The position numbers and the translations under genes were made by a program. 64,000 nucleotides of DNA from Cryptomeria japonica (lineage: Eukaryota > Streptophyta > Pinopsida > Cupressales > Cupressaceae). This document shows, piece by piece, positions 1 to 11,190 of the stretch. The notes under the pieces were generated by a model. The model saw only the letters and a program-made list of their open reading frames with translations. It did no database searches and had not been told where the DNA came from. The first letter of the stretch is position 1. Each line of letters begins with the position of its first letter. The DNA lies in the NCBI RefSeq assembly GCF_030272615.1, contig NC_081408.1:408447889-408511888 (forward strand), read 5' to 3'.

Positions 1-1204
1 GTTCTTAACCACTTAATTTTAAACTATATCTTGAAAATTGAAATCTTGAAAGTGGAGATTGTTTTTTATTTTAGAAGGATCGAAATTCGACAAAATCAGC
101 CAATTTTCTGGATTTAAGCAAATGAATACAGTCATAACAATCTCCCAAAATTTTGGGAAAAAAGCCAGGGACCATGTTGAAAGTGCACACGGTCCTCCCA
201 ACTTTTTTGAAAATTTTCAAGGATGAAAGCTACGATGATTTGAGAGCTAAGCCCAAAAAATTGATTGATTTTACGATCTCTAGATAGGTGAAATTAAGGT
301 GTGAATATCGAAATAGGACTCTATTAGGGTTTTGAGAAAAATGAGGAATTGAATTGCAAATTTGAAAAAGGTCACACCTAATGGATAAGGCCACCTAAGA
401 TGATGTTTAGAAAACTAAAATTGTGGGAAAATGATTGAGATTTGCACAAAATCCAATTAATTTTAAAAATTAGGGTTTTAGGACCTAACCACTCAATTTT
501 TAAATTTTAAATTTTGGGAAAAGGAGGGAAATTGAAAATTTGAATTTTAGGCAAGAAGACAAGTCTAACAACAATGATAAATCTGAAAATTGAAGTAAGA
601 TCCAAGTTTTGCACAGATTCAATTTCAAATCTAGATTTTTTTGTAAATTGCAAGAAAATCAAACATTCAATTTTGAATTTGCTTTTGACCTTAGGAGGTT
701 TAAAATTTGATAAAATCAACCAATTTTCTGGATTTAAGCAGAAAAATACAGTCAATTCTGTCTCCCGAAATTTTGAGAAAAAAGCCAGGGACCGTGTTGA
801 AAGTGCACACGGTCCAACCAACTTTTTTTGAAATTTTCAGGGATGATAGATATTATGATTTTATTGCAGAATCCAAAAAAATAGCAGATTTGGAGATGTC
901 TAGATCGGTCAAATTGGCAATCAAAGGTCGAAAATAAGAGATTCTTAAAAATTAGGGTTTTACTGTTTAACCACTTAATTTTCAGAATGAAAAGACAGAT
1001 TTGAATTGCAATTTTGAAATAGAAATCAAATCTGAAACAAGCAACCAAAATGCTACACTTCACAAGCTCAATTTCCTCAAAATGGAAAATTAGGGTTTTT
1101 ATGCAATTACCTCTAAATTTTGCAAAAAGATCAAACTTGGAAATGAAATTTTGAAATTCAAATTGCAATTATTCAAATCTAGCAATAAGAAATCAAAATT
1201 AAAG
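1..1204. repeat. AT-rich degenerate repeat with internal ~130-bp duplication
   Basis: No gene is visible. A block at about 100-232 recurs at about 720-848. Both copies carry CCAATTTTCTGGATTTAAGC, then AAAAAAGCCAGGGACC, AAAGTGCACACGGTCC and a closing AAGGATGA/AGGGATGA. Weaker relatives lie at 1550-1600 and 12830-12900 (GGGACCAGAGTGTCGTGCTC). Short frames on both strands are rich in Phe, Lys, Asn and Ile and look like chance frames in AT-rich DNA. The block probably belongs to the old LTR-like family seen at 1205-2500, 5472-6520 and 12150-13228, but its own ends are not defined. Confidence 0.5.
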
Positions 1205-2500
1205 ATGTAGGACGTCAGGTTCACCAAAATGTAAGTGGAAAATTGAACCCTAGTGATTCCCCACCTAGGAGAGAGAAAGGAAATCACTAGGATGATTTTC
1301 ACTTGGGAGATACTTTAAATTCAAAGAGGGGTTGAATCCACTAGATCCAAATCCAAGGGAAACAAGGATGTGAATTCTAAGTGGATTGCAAGTGTTGGAA
1401 TGTAATTTGCCCTCTTTTGTAAATAGAGTTGACTATGTAGAAAAGAGAGATAAAATGAGTGAAATGAGGAGTTGATGGTTCGAGATCACGCGGTAACTTC
1501 GGATCTAAGATATTTAGACTGATACAGATCTATCCTACGAATTTGAGGAAAAGTTTTTGGGACCATGCTGGAAGTGTCCACGATCCTCTAAAAAATCCAT
1601 AAAATGAAAAGGTTCTTCTGCCTCTGTAAATAAAGTCCAGACCTGCAATTACAGTTGCGCACCTGCAACCTACACACAGAAAAGAAGAGAAGAAGGGTTG
1701 TGGATAGGGGTTTTCCTTAGTCAAACCCCAGTTGAGGAATCAACCTTGAAAGAAAGTAATTGCAAATGCTTAAATGTAAATAATGGAAATGTATACCTTG
1801 TAGATCTACAATTTGTTGATGATGGTTGCTTTGCTTCTTGAATGTAATCACAAGTGTTGCATGAAATGGCATGTAACATGACAAAATCCTAACACACACA
1901 CATGCTTGCATATGAATGTTGTAATGTTGCTCCAATGGATGAATGAAGAAGACACGTGAAGAAGGAGAACTTGATGGATGCTTGAAGACATGAATGCTTG
2001 ATGAAGACCTTTCGCTTGAATTTCGCCTATCGTGTATTTCCTGTATATGCAAATGAGAGGACCAACTCCCCTTTTATAAATGCCTCAGAAGATTAATTCA
2101 TCTCACCAAATGTTGATATCAGGGGGATTTGGAATCCTGAAATGCAGATAGGACCGAAGGGACCTATCTTGGGGCCACCCTAAGAGGGGGGGACAAAGGC
2201 GCCATGCCCCTATCCTGCCCTGTCTTGGGATCCAGACAGGGTCCTAAGGCCATCTCAGGGCTTAAACAAGGACAAGTTCAAGGTGAAAATGCAGAGAGAA
2301 GTCTCAGTTGGGAAGGAAGATGTTGTCACCAAGGTGAGGACCTCAAATGTGGTTAAAATTGCTAAGGTCATAATTTTATGATACTATAGAGACATTGTTT
2401 CAAACAAATAATAGGTCCTAACCAAGGAACACACATGTACTCGCATGAAGGATAATTCCATGCAAGAAAGGACATCAAGTTATGAAGAATGAAACACAAA
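1205..2500. repeat. Diverged LTR-like repeat, copy A
   Basis: The left edge reads TGTAGGACGTCAGGTTCACC, and the same edge occurs at 5472 (TGTAAGATGTCAGGTTCACC). Further shared blocks are AAAGAGGGGTTGAATCCA (about 1322 and 5575), GCCCTCTTTTGTAA (about 1410 and 5662) and CAGTTGAGGAATCAACCTTG (about 1729 and 5832), followed by matching text around 1780-1930. The order is the same in both copies. A TG start, a CA end in copy B and a length near 1 kb suggest an LTR of an old Gypsy-type or non-autonomous element. The right edge of this copy is uncertain. The segment 2100-2300 is GC-richer and has no clear frame. Confidence 0.45.
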
Positions 2501-2979
2501 AGAAGAGGTAATCTTCAAAGAGAAAGAGTAGGAAGAAAGATCACAACCTCCTCTAAGGAGAGATTATTCATAAGAGACGTACCATTTTAAACAAGGAATA
2601 GGTCCTAATCAAGAAACACATGCATTCATGTGAAGGATAATTCTATGCAAGAAAAGACACCAAGTTATGAACAATGCAATCCATAAAGAAAATATTGAAA
2701 CCTTAGAAAGAGGAAGGATAATATTCTTGCCCCCCAAGCATAGAGACAAGAAATAATAGACTATTATGTTTCTCACTAAGTATGAATTGCATCTAAAATT
2801 GTACCACCATGAATGACAATGAGCCCCTGATAGGTATGCTAACAATGTCACATAGTGAGGAGCAACATAATAGGAACTTGAATGTTATTTGAAATGATTA
2901 TGAGAAATTTGTCATTCATTGTCAGATGTTACTTTTATAAAACCTAAATCAATATAATGTTGTATTTTTTTTTTAAAGC
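2501..2979. repeat. Internal segment of the same old repeat family
   Basis: About 2700-2870 (ATAGAGACAAGA, CAATGAGCCCCTGATAGG, AACAATGTCACATAGTGAGG) matches about 14450-14610 in the same order. It therefore belongs to a dispersed element whose other copy lies just left of the large Gypsy element. AATAGGTCCTAA and AAGAGGTAAT-like phrases also recur within it. No coding frame is supported here. Confidence 0.4.
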
Positions 2980-4060
2980 TCAACACTCATTAGCAGAATG
3001 TCCATGAATTTGATGATACTTGCAAAAAGAATTTTCAAGATGTTGTCTATGTTTTATTCTTCTTTTAGGCCAAAGAAGAGAGATTAAATTGGTCTGAAGA
3101 AGATTGAACAAAATATTATCTTGTTGTAATATCATATTGGGATGAGAAAATGTGGATTCACTAGACAATGGAGGAGGGGATATTGACAAAGGAAGAGGTT
3201 GGAAACCTAGCTTTTCATTAGAAAATTGTGATTTCTCATGAATTTTAAGACTTTTTATTGCACACATCCTAAAACTTGTCCATTGTATCCATGTGTAGGA
3301 CCAAGAAATGGTTTTCTCTTAGGTGGAATTGGATTGAAGTTTAAAGAGGCCAATCAATTTCTAGACATGTGTTAGGGTAAAAATCAAATTCAAGCATCTT
3401 AGATATTCTACAAAAAGAAGGTGTGAAATCTAAGGACCCCCAATCATCCTCCAAGAGTTCTTCTTTAGGAACTTCTTTAGTAGGTGATGGTGTACTTATT
3501 TAGTAGGAGATGGTGTACTTATCTGAATCGGAGAGAGGATTGTAGGAACTAACAAAGCATATTGTGCTTCAATTCATATGTTTTTGTCAGTTTCCAAAGA
3601 AAACACCTCATTATTATATGTGTAAGGCACAACATGATAATTAGGAACAATATTAGGGTTCTCAACAATATGAATTTCATTGATTTGATCTTTGTTAGGT
3701 ATTCATTTTTAGGAGAGAGAGCATTGGAAACATTATAATGATGGGAAATAGGATCATCCTCTTTCTCTAAAGTCTCTTTGTGATTAAGACAAACTTTAGG
3801 AAATGGATTATCACATGTCATTAATGCTTCATCTCTAGGGGGGGGTCATGAAAAGAAGCTATGGTATCACTAGGAAAAGTAGCTACCATATCATCCACTT
3901 GCACCAAATAATCATTATGAGGGAGGTACATTTTAGGAGAAGGATGAATATCATTATTCAAAGATTCATTTTTAAGAGGGAGGTCTTTGAAAGAAGAGTT
4001 CATATTCTCTTCTCACATCATTGTGCCCTCATTGATAGGGCCAATTTTAGGAGAGGGTAG
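2980..4060 (-). pseudogene. Degenerate minus-strand gag-like frame ending in a zinc-knuckle-like motif
   Basis: Read on the minus strand, three successive frames (about 4003-3821, 3821-3549, 3267-2980) are interrupted by stops and frame changes. The last ends in CKYHQIHGHSANEC, a C-x2-H-x4-H-x4-C form like the variant knuckle in gag proteins of plant Tat/Athila-type Gypsy elements. Upstream residues are Pro/Ser/Asn-rich and unrecognised. No protease or RT motif is found nearby, so this may be a non-autonomous element or a heavily eroded copy. The family call rests only on the knuckle-like end and the LTR-like flank at 1205-2500. Confidence 0.35.
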
Positions 4061-4492
4061 ATCATAGCTATGAATGAAAGGGAGAACTAAGTTATCAGCA
4101 TATGCATGAAAGGTAACATAATGAACATCTTTAATGTAACTTGAAATTGAACTAGCAAAATAAGATAATAACTCTATATGCACTTATAATCAAACAAAAA
4201 ACTAATATGTCATATAACCAAAGTAATGTTCACTCGATACATGTATGGAAAATTGAATAAAGGACAGAAATTTTGAATTTGAATTTTAAAAATTGTGATT
4301 AAACAATGCAAAATTTTGTGAAAGTGATTGATTAACCAATTAATTACACAATCTGATTTGTGAATTTGGAAAAATTTATGCAACCCAAAAAAAAAATTAA
4401 TAAATTAGGGTTCTATGAATAAACCTCTTAATTTATGTAATATAATTAAAATAAGATCTATGAGTGCAAATTTGATAATTAAAATGTTCCCA
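4061..4492. other. AT-rich segment, nothing recognised
   Basis: A run of AT-rich sequence with AATTAGGGTTCTATG-like phrases typical of the surrounding repeat family. I see no frame, hairpin or tandem structure that can be supported. Confidence 0.4.
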
Positions 4493-4636
4493 AATCAGAT
4501 CTTGAAAATTATTGATCCAAATTTCGACAACCCACAAATTCAATTTCAAATTTAAAAATTAGGGTTTTTTGTGAAACCTCTAAATTTTTAAAAATTTAAT
4601 TAAAAATTAAACTTGTAAATAAAAATTTTAATTTTA

Positions 4637-5110
4637 AGCGCGCATGGAGGTGGGGAGAGAATTGCGAGACCAGTTTGAGGAAGGGCAAGCGGCCCAGTTT
4701 TTAGCAAGTCTAGAAGGAGACCCAGATTTTGGGAATTTTGATTGCATCCCGAAGATGAAGACTGAAGCAGCAAAAGGAAAAGCTCTGGCAGACATTGCAG
4801 ATGAGGAGGAGAAGTAGACAAACCAGAGCGATACCGACTGAGTGGCTACGGTGCTATAAAAAAAATTTGCTTTACTACTATTTGTTGGTTTAAAAAAAAA
4901 ACAATATTTTATGGATGACTGTAATATTTAGTGCAAAAATGCACAGTACTAGTTTTTTATTTTCGTTTTAGCTTGAACGCTCTCCATAGCAGGCTAGGAC
5001 TGTTAGTTTTTTGGGCCGATGTTGAAATTTGTATGGCCTTGGATTATTGTAGCTCTTTTTTGGAAATCAATATAACACAAAAATTACCGATCAAAAAAAA
5101 AAAAAAAAAA
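4637..5110 (+). mobile_element. Short poly(A)-tailed retro-insertion, probably a 5'-truncated LINE 3' end
   Basis: The segment interrupts a tandem repeat and differs from it in composition: it starts GC-rich (GCGCGCATGGAGG) and ends with about 18 A residues (5093-5110). Just before the tail it has GGAAATCAATATAACAC and AAAATTACCGATC, which I take as a LINE-type 3' end. Flanks are TTTTAATTTTAA on the left and TTAAATT on the right, so a short A/T target duplication is possible but not certain. It could instead be a processed transcript. Confidence 0.5.
4644..4817 (+). CDS. Short 57-codon frame inside the retro-insertion
   Basis: An ATG at 4644 opens a frame to a TAG at 4815-4817. The peptide is acidic and hydrophilic (MEVGRELRDQFEEGQAAQFL, ending DIADEEEK). 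I do not recognise it. It may be the C-terminal tail of a LINE ORF2 whose 5' part was lost at truncation, since the LINE fragment at 8745-9769 also has a non-enzymatic tail before its poly(A). Nothing suggests that it is expressed. Confidence 0.25.
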   Translation: MEVGRELRDQFEEGQAAQFLASLEGDPDFGNFDCIPKMKTEAAKGKALADIADEEEK

Positions 5111-5471
5111 TTAAATTCGAAAACACCTAGATCTAAAATAATTAATCCAAATTATGCAACCCACAAGCTCAATTGTAAATTTAAAAATTATGGTTTTATG
5201 TGAAATTAACCTCTTAATTTTTTAAATTTAATTGGAAATTGAACTTGTATATGAAAATTTGAATTTGAAATTTGAAAACACCCAGATCTAAAATAATTAA
5301 TCCAAATTAAGCAACCCACAAGCTCAATTTGAAATTTAAAAATTAGGGTTTTTTGTGAAATTAACCTCGGAATTTTTAAAATTTAATTGGAAATTGAACT
5401 TGTAAATGAAATTTTGAATTTGAAATGCACAAAGAACTCAAATTTGAGAACATAAATCGGAAATTAAGGTG

Positions 5472-6520
5472 TAAGATGTCAGGTTCACCAAAATGTAATG
5501 GGTGAAAAATTAGGGTTTCCACCAGAAGAAGGATGAAAACTGCTAATTTTTGCTTAGGGACCTATTGCATTCAAAAGAGGGGTTGAATCCAATAGATTTA
5601 GTCACAAACCAGCAAGGATAAGGACTAAAAATATTGATTGGATTCAAGATGTGAATTTGTTGCCCTCTTTTGTAAGTTGAAATCCTGAAATGAAGTTTTC
5701 GCACAGGGAAGGGGGATTGATTTGTCACTATAGATAATGTCCATCTTGAAGATCACAACTTCATACCTATTTCCTGCATACAAAAAAAAGGGGAAATAAG
5801 TTAGGAATAGGGGTTTACCTAAGTCAAAGCCCAGTTGAGGAATCAACCTTGAATGAAATGTTATAAATACTAAAATAAATAATGAAAGGATATACCTCAG
5901 ATATGCAATGACTGATAATGATGCTTTGATTCTTGAATGTAATCACATATGTTGTATGAAAATGGCATGAACATGACAAAACCCTAATCATAAATACATG
6001 CTTGCATATGATTGATGTAATGTTTCTCCACAATTGATGAATGGAGAATATGCAGCCTTGAAGACCTTTAGAAATGCTTGATGATGAATGCTTCAATGCT
6101 TGAATGATAGAATGCTAGATGGGCACCTTATGATTCTCCTATTATCCTCATGTATTGTCAAAATAAGAGGGGAAGTCCTCCTTATATACTTATTTCTCAA
6201 AAAACATGTTAATTTTTTGACATAGGCCGACACGGGGTTAGGTTTCCTGCCCAAATTTTGAAATGGTCAAGGGGTTCAAAGGGGGGAACAAATAAGGATG
6301 ACCAAGGCATGGCACTATGGTCCCAATGACCAAGGCACCATGCCCTAGTCCTTCCCATTTTAGGGCCAGAACTAAGAGGCCATGTGGTGTATGAAGTGCA
6401 AATAAGGCCATATTTGCATGATGTAAGCATAATTAGGTCTTAATTAAGCGTTGGGGTACAAACATTAAGGTGAGGGCCCAAAATATGGACTAAATTGTAA
6501 GGGAGTACAATTTAGGATGC
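5472..6520. repeat. Diverged LTR-like repeat, copy B
   Basis: Begins TGTAAGATGTCAGGTTCACC and ends GTACAATTTAGGATGCTACA, giving TG...CA termini over about 1.05 kb. The end recurs at about 13205-13228 (GTACAATTTACAATGCTACA), and the middle matches copy A in order. No PBS-like motif was found after the right edge; a microsatellite follows immediately. Short frames here are not supported as genes. Confidence 0.5.
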
Positions 6521-6649
6521 TACAGTATGTATGTATGTATGTATGTATGTATGTATGTATGTATGTATGCATACATACATACATACATACATATGTGTGT
6601 GCGTATACATATATATACATATGTATATGTATATGTATGTGGGTGTATG

Positions 6650-6681
<32 letters not shown>

Positions 6682-6820
6682 TGTGTGCATGTGTGCATGT
6701 GTGTGTGTGTGTGTGCATATATATGTATACGTGTATATGTATATGTACATTAACTAGGAATCAATGTGTTACATACATATACATATACATATATTATATA
6801 TATATGTGTGTGTGCGTGTG

Positions 6821-6909
<89 letters not shown>

Positions 6910-6956
6910 GTGTGTATGTATATTAACAACTTGCAAACAAGTGTGTGTGTGAGTGT

Positions 6957-7008
<52 letters not shown>

Positions 7009-7014
7009 AACTTG

Positions 7015-7045
<31 letters not shown>
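6521..7045. repeat. Compound microsatellite cluster
   Basis: Successive blocks are (ATGT)n with an inverted (ATAC)n stretch at about 6525-6600, mixed (GTAT)/(GT)n at 6600-6745, (ATATGT)n at about 6825-6910, (TA)n at about 6959-7004 and (TA)n at about 7016-7042. The phrase AACAACTTGCAA occurs three times (about 6924, 7006 and 7045), spacing the TA tracts like a duplicated unit. All long frames here, on both strands, are simple-sequence artefacts (Tyr/Ile/Val/Cys or His/Thr/Ile runs). Confidence 0.9.
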
Positions 7046-7059
7046 CAACTTGCAAACAA

Positions 7060-8716
7060 ATTTCAAATCCCCCAAAAGCATATTAGGGTGAGCACTTATT
7101 CTAATTCTAAACAACAATGGGAGCTTATTAATGCATAGATGTGAGTGTTATAATCTTCTTAGGACTTTGCATCACAAAGAGGGTATTCATAATTAGAAAT
7201 AAGCAAGGATTAGTGCACAATCATTTATAAACCATGATGTACTATTACCATAAATATCTCCTTGTTATCGTGATTGTATTTATTCCTGGTGATGATATTA
7301 GTAGAAGTGGAATTATTTAAAAATAAACCATTCCCACAATTTTGAACCACCGCCTCCATCTACTGCCAAATATTGAATGCATTGTAGATGACAATCCTCC
7401 TTTTGCGAGTTGATAGTCGTCCTTTGTTGCAGGTTAGTTTACTTCAAAAGCATCTCATCATCATTAATAATCCTAATTAACATAAAACTCTATCACATTA
7501 CATAGAAATTCACAAATACACACAATCATTTAAAAATATAATATATATATATATATAGTCCTTAATGCTTTGATACTTAGGATAGTTGGCAAAGTCTGGA
7601 TAATGTCTTAAAAGTATCAAGAATGTCATGATAAATGTAAAACTAAAAATAATAAAATGAGTATAATTATAGGACTCATTAATGTCTTCAAGTTATAAAA
7701 CTTAAATTTCCACTCCCTGTGGCTAATAATCACAAGATATGATTGTCACTCATCAATGCATGTACAAAAAAATTTTAATTATGCATCTAGGATTTTGTAT
7801 TTAAATACTTCATCCTAGGTCATTTTCACATAATAACCAATCGGTTAGAAAGAACACACAAAGCTTATCCTCTCATACTAACAAATCATCCATGAACATC
7901 ATACATGATTAATCAAAAAATCAATGTTGATTATCATCTTTACAAAGTTATCTATAGGTAACAACTTGTATAAATTTTAGTTGGCATCATACATTTTCTT
8001 GCATAAGATCTCTACATAATAAATGATTAGCTTATCAACATTCATTTCCACCACTTATCTCTTTCACTATTATTAAATTAATATAAGAGCCTAACTTAGG
8101 GTGAAGGAAGTTCTACACTTAAACACTCACATACCAAGCTACCAATAATTCTCCTTAGCATGACCATATTTTTTTAACACGGAATAACCCAATTAACATC
8201 CTATGTTGGTGTAAAAGATCATTAGATAAATTCATGCCATATGGGATAAAATCATGCCACTTGGACAATATCATAGACACAATCCTATCATATCCCTCAA
8301 AAGCTTAAGATCCATTTGTCATTAATGTATGATCATTAATATAGTTTCAAATTTTAGATTATAGGCCTCTATTGCAACATCACAACATTCAAACATTAAT
8401 CGATTTTCTAGGCAAGTACTCAAGCTCCTCACTTTCACCTTCACTAATTATTATTTGGCTCAGCGTATTTAGTAAATTTAAGGTCTAATCACATTTGATT
8501 GCCTATATTGTTTTATTAGACAATCTACATTACTACAAGGTACATTTTATTTCTCTATGATAATTTTATTTTATTTTATTGATAGGTTTGGGATTTAATT
8601 TTTCTATGTACATTTTGGTCTATTGTTATAGTTGAATGACTCACAAATAGTCCATAACACATCGTATCTCCACATCTTGACTTTAAGTGAAAGAACACAA
8701 TAATTCATGTTTCATT
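7060..8716. other. AT-rich intergenic DNA, no gene seen
   Basis: About 1.65 kb without a credible frame on either strand. A short (AT)n tract lies at about 7540-7557. No terminal repeats, knuckle, RT or integrase motifs were found. Confidence 0.5.
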
Positions 8717-8744
8717 CTAAATTAAAAAATCACATTGTGAAATG

Positions 8745-9769
8745 TTCATTTGGGGGTTCCGGACCCTCGGGGCCCGTTTTGTGGGCAGTCTGAGACTTTT
8801 AAGCATCTCTTTTGGTTTTGCCCTAGGGCCCAGCAGTATTGGAACTGGATACATGATTTTTTTTGGCCATTTCGGCCGGAGCCATTCTCTTGGCACATGA
8901 TTCTGCTGGGGGATTCGCCCAAATTCCCAACTAAATATACCCAACTTTGGCACACTTTCAGGGTGGAAATCCTCTTTACTATTTGGAAAGATAGAAATGC
9001 CTGCATATTTGCTCATTCTCAAATGGATTGTCAGATTTCTATGTATTCTAAAGCTACTATTTGCTCTAATGTATTATTTGAGATACAGGTGCAAGCCAAT
9101 AAAGTGGTGCTTGAAGTGGCTCACCTCCAGGTCCTCCTGGACCATTGGGGCAATGCCTCGTGCACTGTGGCCCGGGTCCTCGACTCGCGCTCCTCCTCCC
9201 GCCACCAGTCGCCCTCTCGGGGCTGGCGACCGAGTGGCTCCGCATGCCCCCGCTCTCAGCCTCTGCCTCGGCGCAACTCCCGCCCCCCTCGGCATGCTCG
9301 CTCTCCTCCGTCGCGGGCTAGCCAGGGGTGGTTTTCTGGTGGGTCGTCGGGGAGTGGGGGTGGTTGGCCCTCTGATGATGCTCTTGCTTCTAGTTCGGGT
9401 TAGCCAGATTTGGATAAAGTCTTTCCACAGCTGACCCTTGCAATCTCGCCCCAGCGCAAGGAAGAAATCAAAGAAAAAGAAGATAATGATGGTTGGGCTC
9501 CTCCTGACGTCAATCCTGACCCCGCTGATGTATGGGGAAAGAGGGATCACAAAGACCCTCCTGGCTCTGCTGGCATTGCCTTGGCCGCTTGATGGCCTTT
9601 TTTAATGTTTGTTATCTTAGATTTCTGGGCTTGGCCCATGACTTTCTGATTTTCTGGGCTCTGCCCATGTGACTTTCGGGGTGTGCTTTCTTACCACCCA
9701 ACCCTTTTTTGTGAATATGTATTTAATCTCTTTATTAATATAGATTAGAGGCTTATTCATCAAAAAAAA
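8745..9769 (+). mobile_element. 5'-truncated L1-type LINE, 3' fragment
   Basis: The left end enters abruptly within a zf-RVT-like coding frame. The right end has TCTTTATTAATATAGATTAG followed by GGCTTATTCATC and an A run at about 9762-9769. The independent LINE at 33532-40263 has a closely similar pre-tail phrase (TCTTTAATTATTAATATAGG read on the minus strand), so both probably share a lineage. A target duplication is not clear. Composition jumps to GC-rich at about 9130-9400, unlike the surroundings. Confidence 0.7.
8750..9403 (+). pseudogene. LINE ORF2 C-terminal fragment (zf-RVT region plus Pro/Ser/Arg-rich tail)
   Basis: The frame starts inside an ORF2 and has no real start codon context. 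Residues 11-30 (FCGQSETFKHLFWFCPRAQQ) followed by YWNW match the C-x2-E-x3-HL-x2-CP-x6-W pattern of the zinc-binding region after reverse transcriptase in plant LINEs, and IWKDRNACIF (about residues 78-87) matches the WK-RN-xxF motif that follows. No RNase H is present. Instead a tail of about 100 residues rich in Ser, Pro, Arg and Gly follows, encoded by unusually GC-rich DNA. That tail ends at a TAG at 9401-9403. The piece is a remnant; the enzyme domains lie in the missing 5' part. Confidence 0.65.
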
Positions 9770-10089
9770 TTATTAAATGAAAAATAAATTATTTTATTGA
9801 ATAGAGTTTAAGATTTAAAAATTGATTTGCTAATATTTATGTTTTCTTGAAAACGTCAAGAAATAAGAACAAACAATTCATTTAAAATATGATATAATAT
9901 GTTATTACTTGCAAATGAATACACACATACAAAGTTTAACATTGCCCTTCATTTTGAAACATCTCTTCATTTATTTTGTTATAGGAAAATTACATTTGTG
10001 ATTAATTGTGAAAATTAAAAAATGTTTTCCTATTACGGAAAATCTATTAGAAATATATGTCCTCAAATAAATTTAACATGTCATACAAT
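9770..10089. other. AT-rich spacer, nothing recognised
   Basis: No frame, repeat or RNA feature supported between the LINE tail and the inverted-repeat element. Confidence 0.4.
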
Positions 10090-11190
10090 CTTTAGGGAAG
10101 GGACTATAGCTAACTTCTTGCAGCTTAAGCCCTTAACTATACATCGTATTTTGACGTTTATTTTGGTTTTCTTCATATGTGACTTAAGTGCTTATAGCTA
10201 TTGTTTTCGCTTCTAGGTTTTGAATTTTGCAACACAAGCTTGCAAGATCAAACAACAAACCAGAACACCTTCCACAAACAAGAGTAGCAAGAAAAATATG
10301 CCATATTCCACAAAAGCAAAGACTATAGAATGGATTACAATTGTACGATGAGATGCTTATAAAGAAACAAACAAATATGCCCTAAGCCAAATTTAGAAGA
10401 ACTAAAGTGCAAGCGTGATGAACTTAAAAAAGTTCAACTCTAGCTAAACTAGATGCACAACTAAAGCAACCAAAAGCATAAAAGCACAACTAAGCGAACT
10501 TAAACCAAAAATATATAATTAGTTGTTAAAATGCTCTAACACTAGGTAGTTACAACAAACATGAGGGGATTTTCTATGCACTCAAGGGTTAAAAAGTGGT
10601 CATTTTGAGTTAATGTTTTGTACATATTTTGTATTGCCCTATTAATCGTCTCCTTTCACCACCACAAAATATGCACAAATAACTTTTTCTCTAGCTACCA
10701 ATAAGGGAAGAGCACTAGTTACCGCTCATGTTCCAATAACCATACACTTCTTGCTCACCCAACCCCTCAATTACTAACTTTAAAGAAACCAAAAAAATGA
10801 TAACTAAAAGCCCATTAATATATTTCACATGTATCAATAGTCGCTCACTTATACACCTAATAGTTAGAATTTGTAGCCTTTATTTGGAGGAGTTGTGTAA
10901 CTTTATTGGTACCCATAACACACAACAACTAGGACATGTGTGCATAAGTATTGACATTTTTTGAGGTGGTTGTAGTACATAGATATTGGGGCATCTTTAA
11001 GTAGGTAATGAGTGACACTTTGAAATGATCACTTTTTGACTCTTGCGCGCATAATGGATCCCATAGTGTGTGTCATTACTACCTAGAACAATAGCTATAA
11101 GAAGTTAAGCCACATATGAAAATAATAACAAAATATCAAAATTTGATGTACCTTTTTGAATCTGTGGGTGTACAAAGTTAGTTGTAATAA
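10090..11190. mobile_element. Inverted-repeat (foldback/MITE-like) element
   Basis: Left-arm sequence at about 10090-10212 and 10547-10620 matches the reverse complement of the right arm at about 11015-11190. Examples are CTTATAGCTATTGTT on the left against AACAATAGCTATAAG on the right, CTAGGTAGTTAC against TACTACCTAG, and AAAAAGTGGTCATTTTGAG against TTGAAATGATCACTTTTT. Arms are about 200 bp and imperfect, with a ~395-bp loop. The left arm is interrupted by a separate insertion. No transposase frame is inside, so the element would be non-autonomous. Outer ends and target duplication are not fixed. Confidence 0.45.
10218..10541 (-). mobile_element. 324-bp insertion in the left arm, flanked by CTAGG
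   Basis: CTAGG occurs at 10213-10217 and again at 10542-10546, and the opposite arm has a single CCTAG at the matching place. This gives an empty-site comparison within one element. On the minus strand the insert starts TGTTAGAGCATTTTAACAAC and ends AAATTCAAAA. The TG start suggests a small LTR (solo or TRIM-like); the A-rich end would also suit a SINE. It has no coding frame. Confidence 0.45.

Larger units (their letters stand above)
4493..5430. repeat. ~155-bp AT-rich tandem repeat, about three units, one split by an insertion
   Basis: The unit contains CAGATCTAAAATAATTAATC, GCAACCCACAAGCTCAATTT, a TTAAAAATTAGGGTTTT block, AAATTTAATTGGAAATTGAA and a final AATTTGAATTTGAAAT. Two clear units are about 5111-5270 and 5271-5430. 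A third, more diverged unit is about 4493-4636. The first and second are separated by a poly(A)-ended insertion (4637-5110). The array lies directly left of LTR-like copy B and may belong to the same element. Confidence 0.5.

Noticed and set aside
6465-7059. Many long overlapping frames on both strands (60-131 codons)
   Set aside because: They translate microsatellite DNA into Tyr/Val/Cys, His/Thr or Ile/Tyr runs in several phases at once; no gene.
10022-10216. 64-codon frame in the left arm of the inverted-repeat element
   Set aside because: Phe/Ile/Tyr-rich AT-driven frame ending at the nested insertion; no support.
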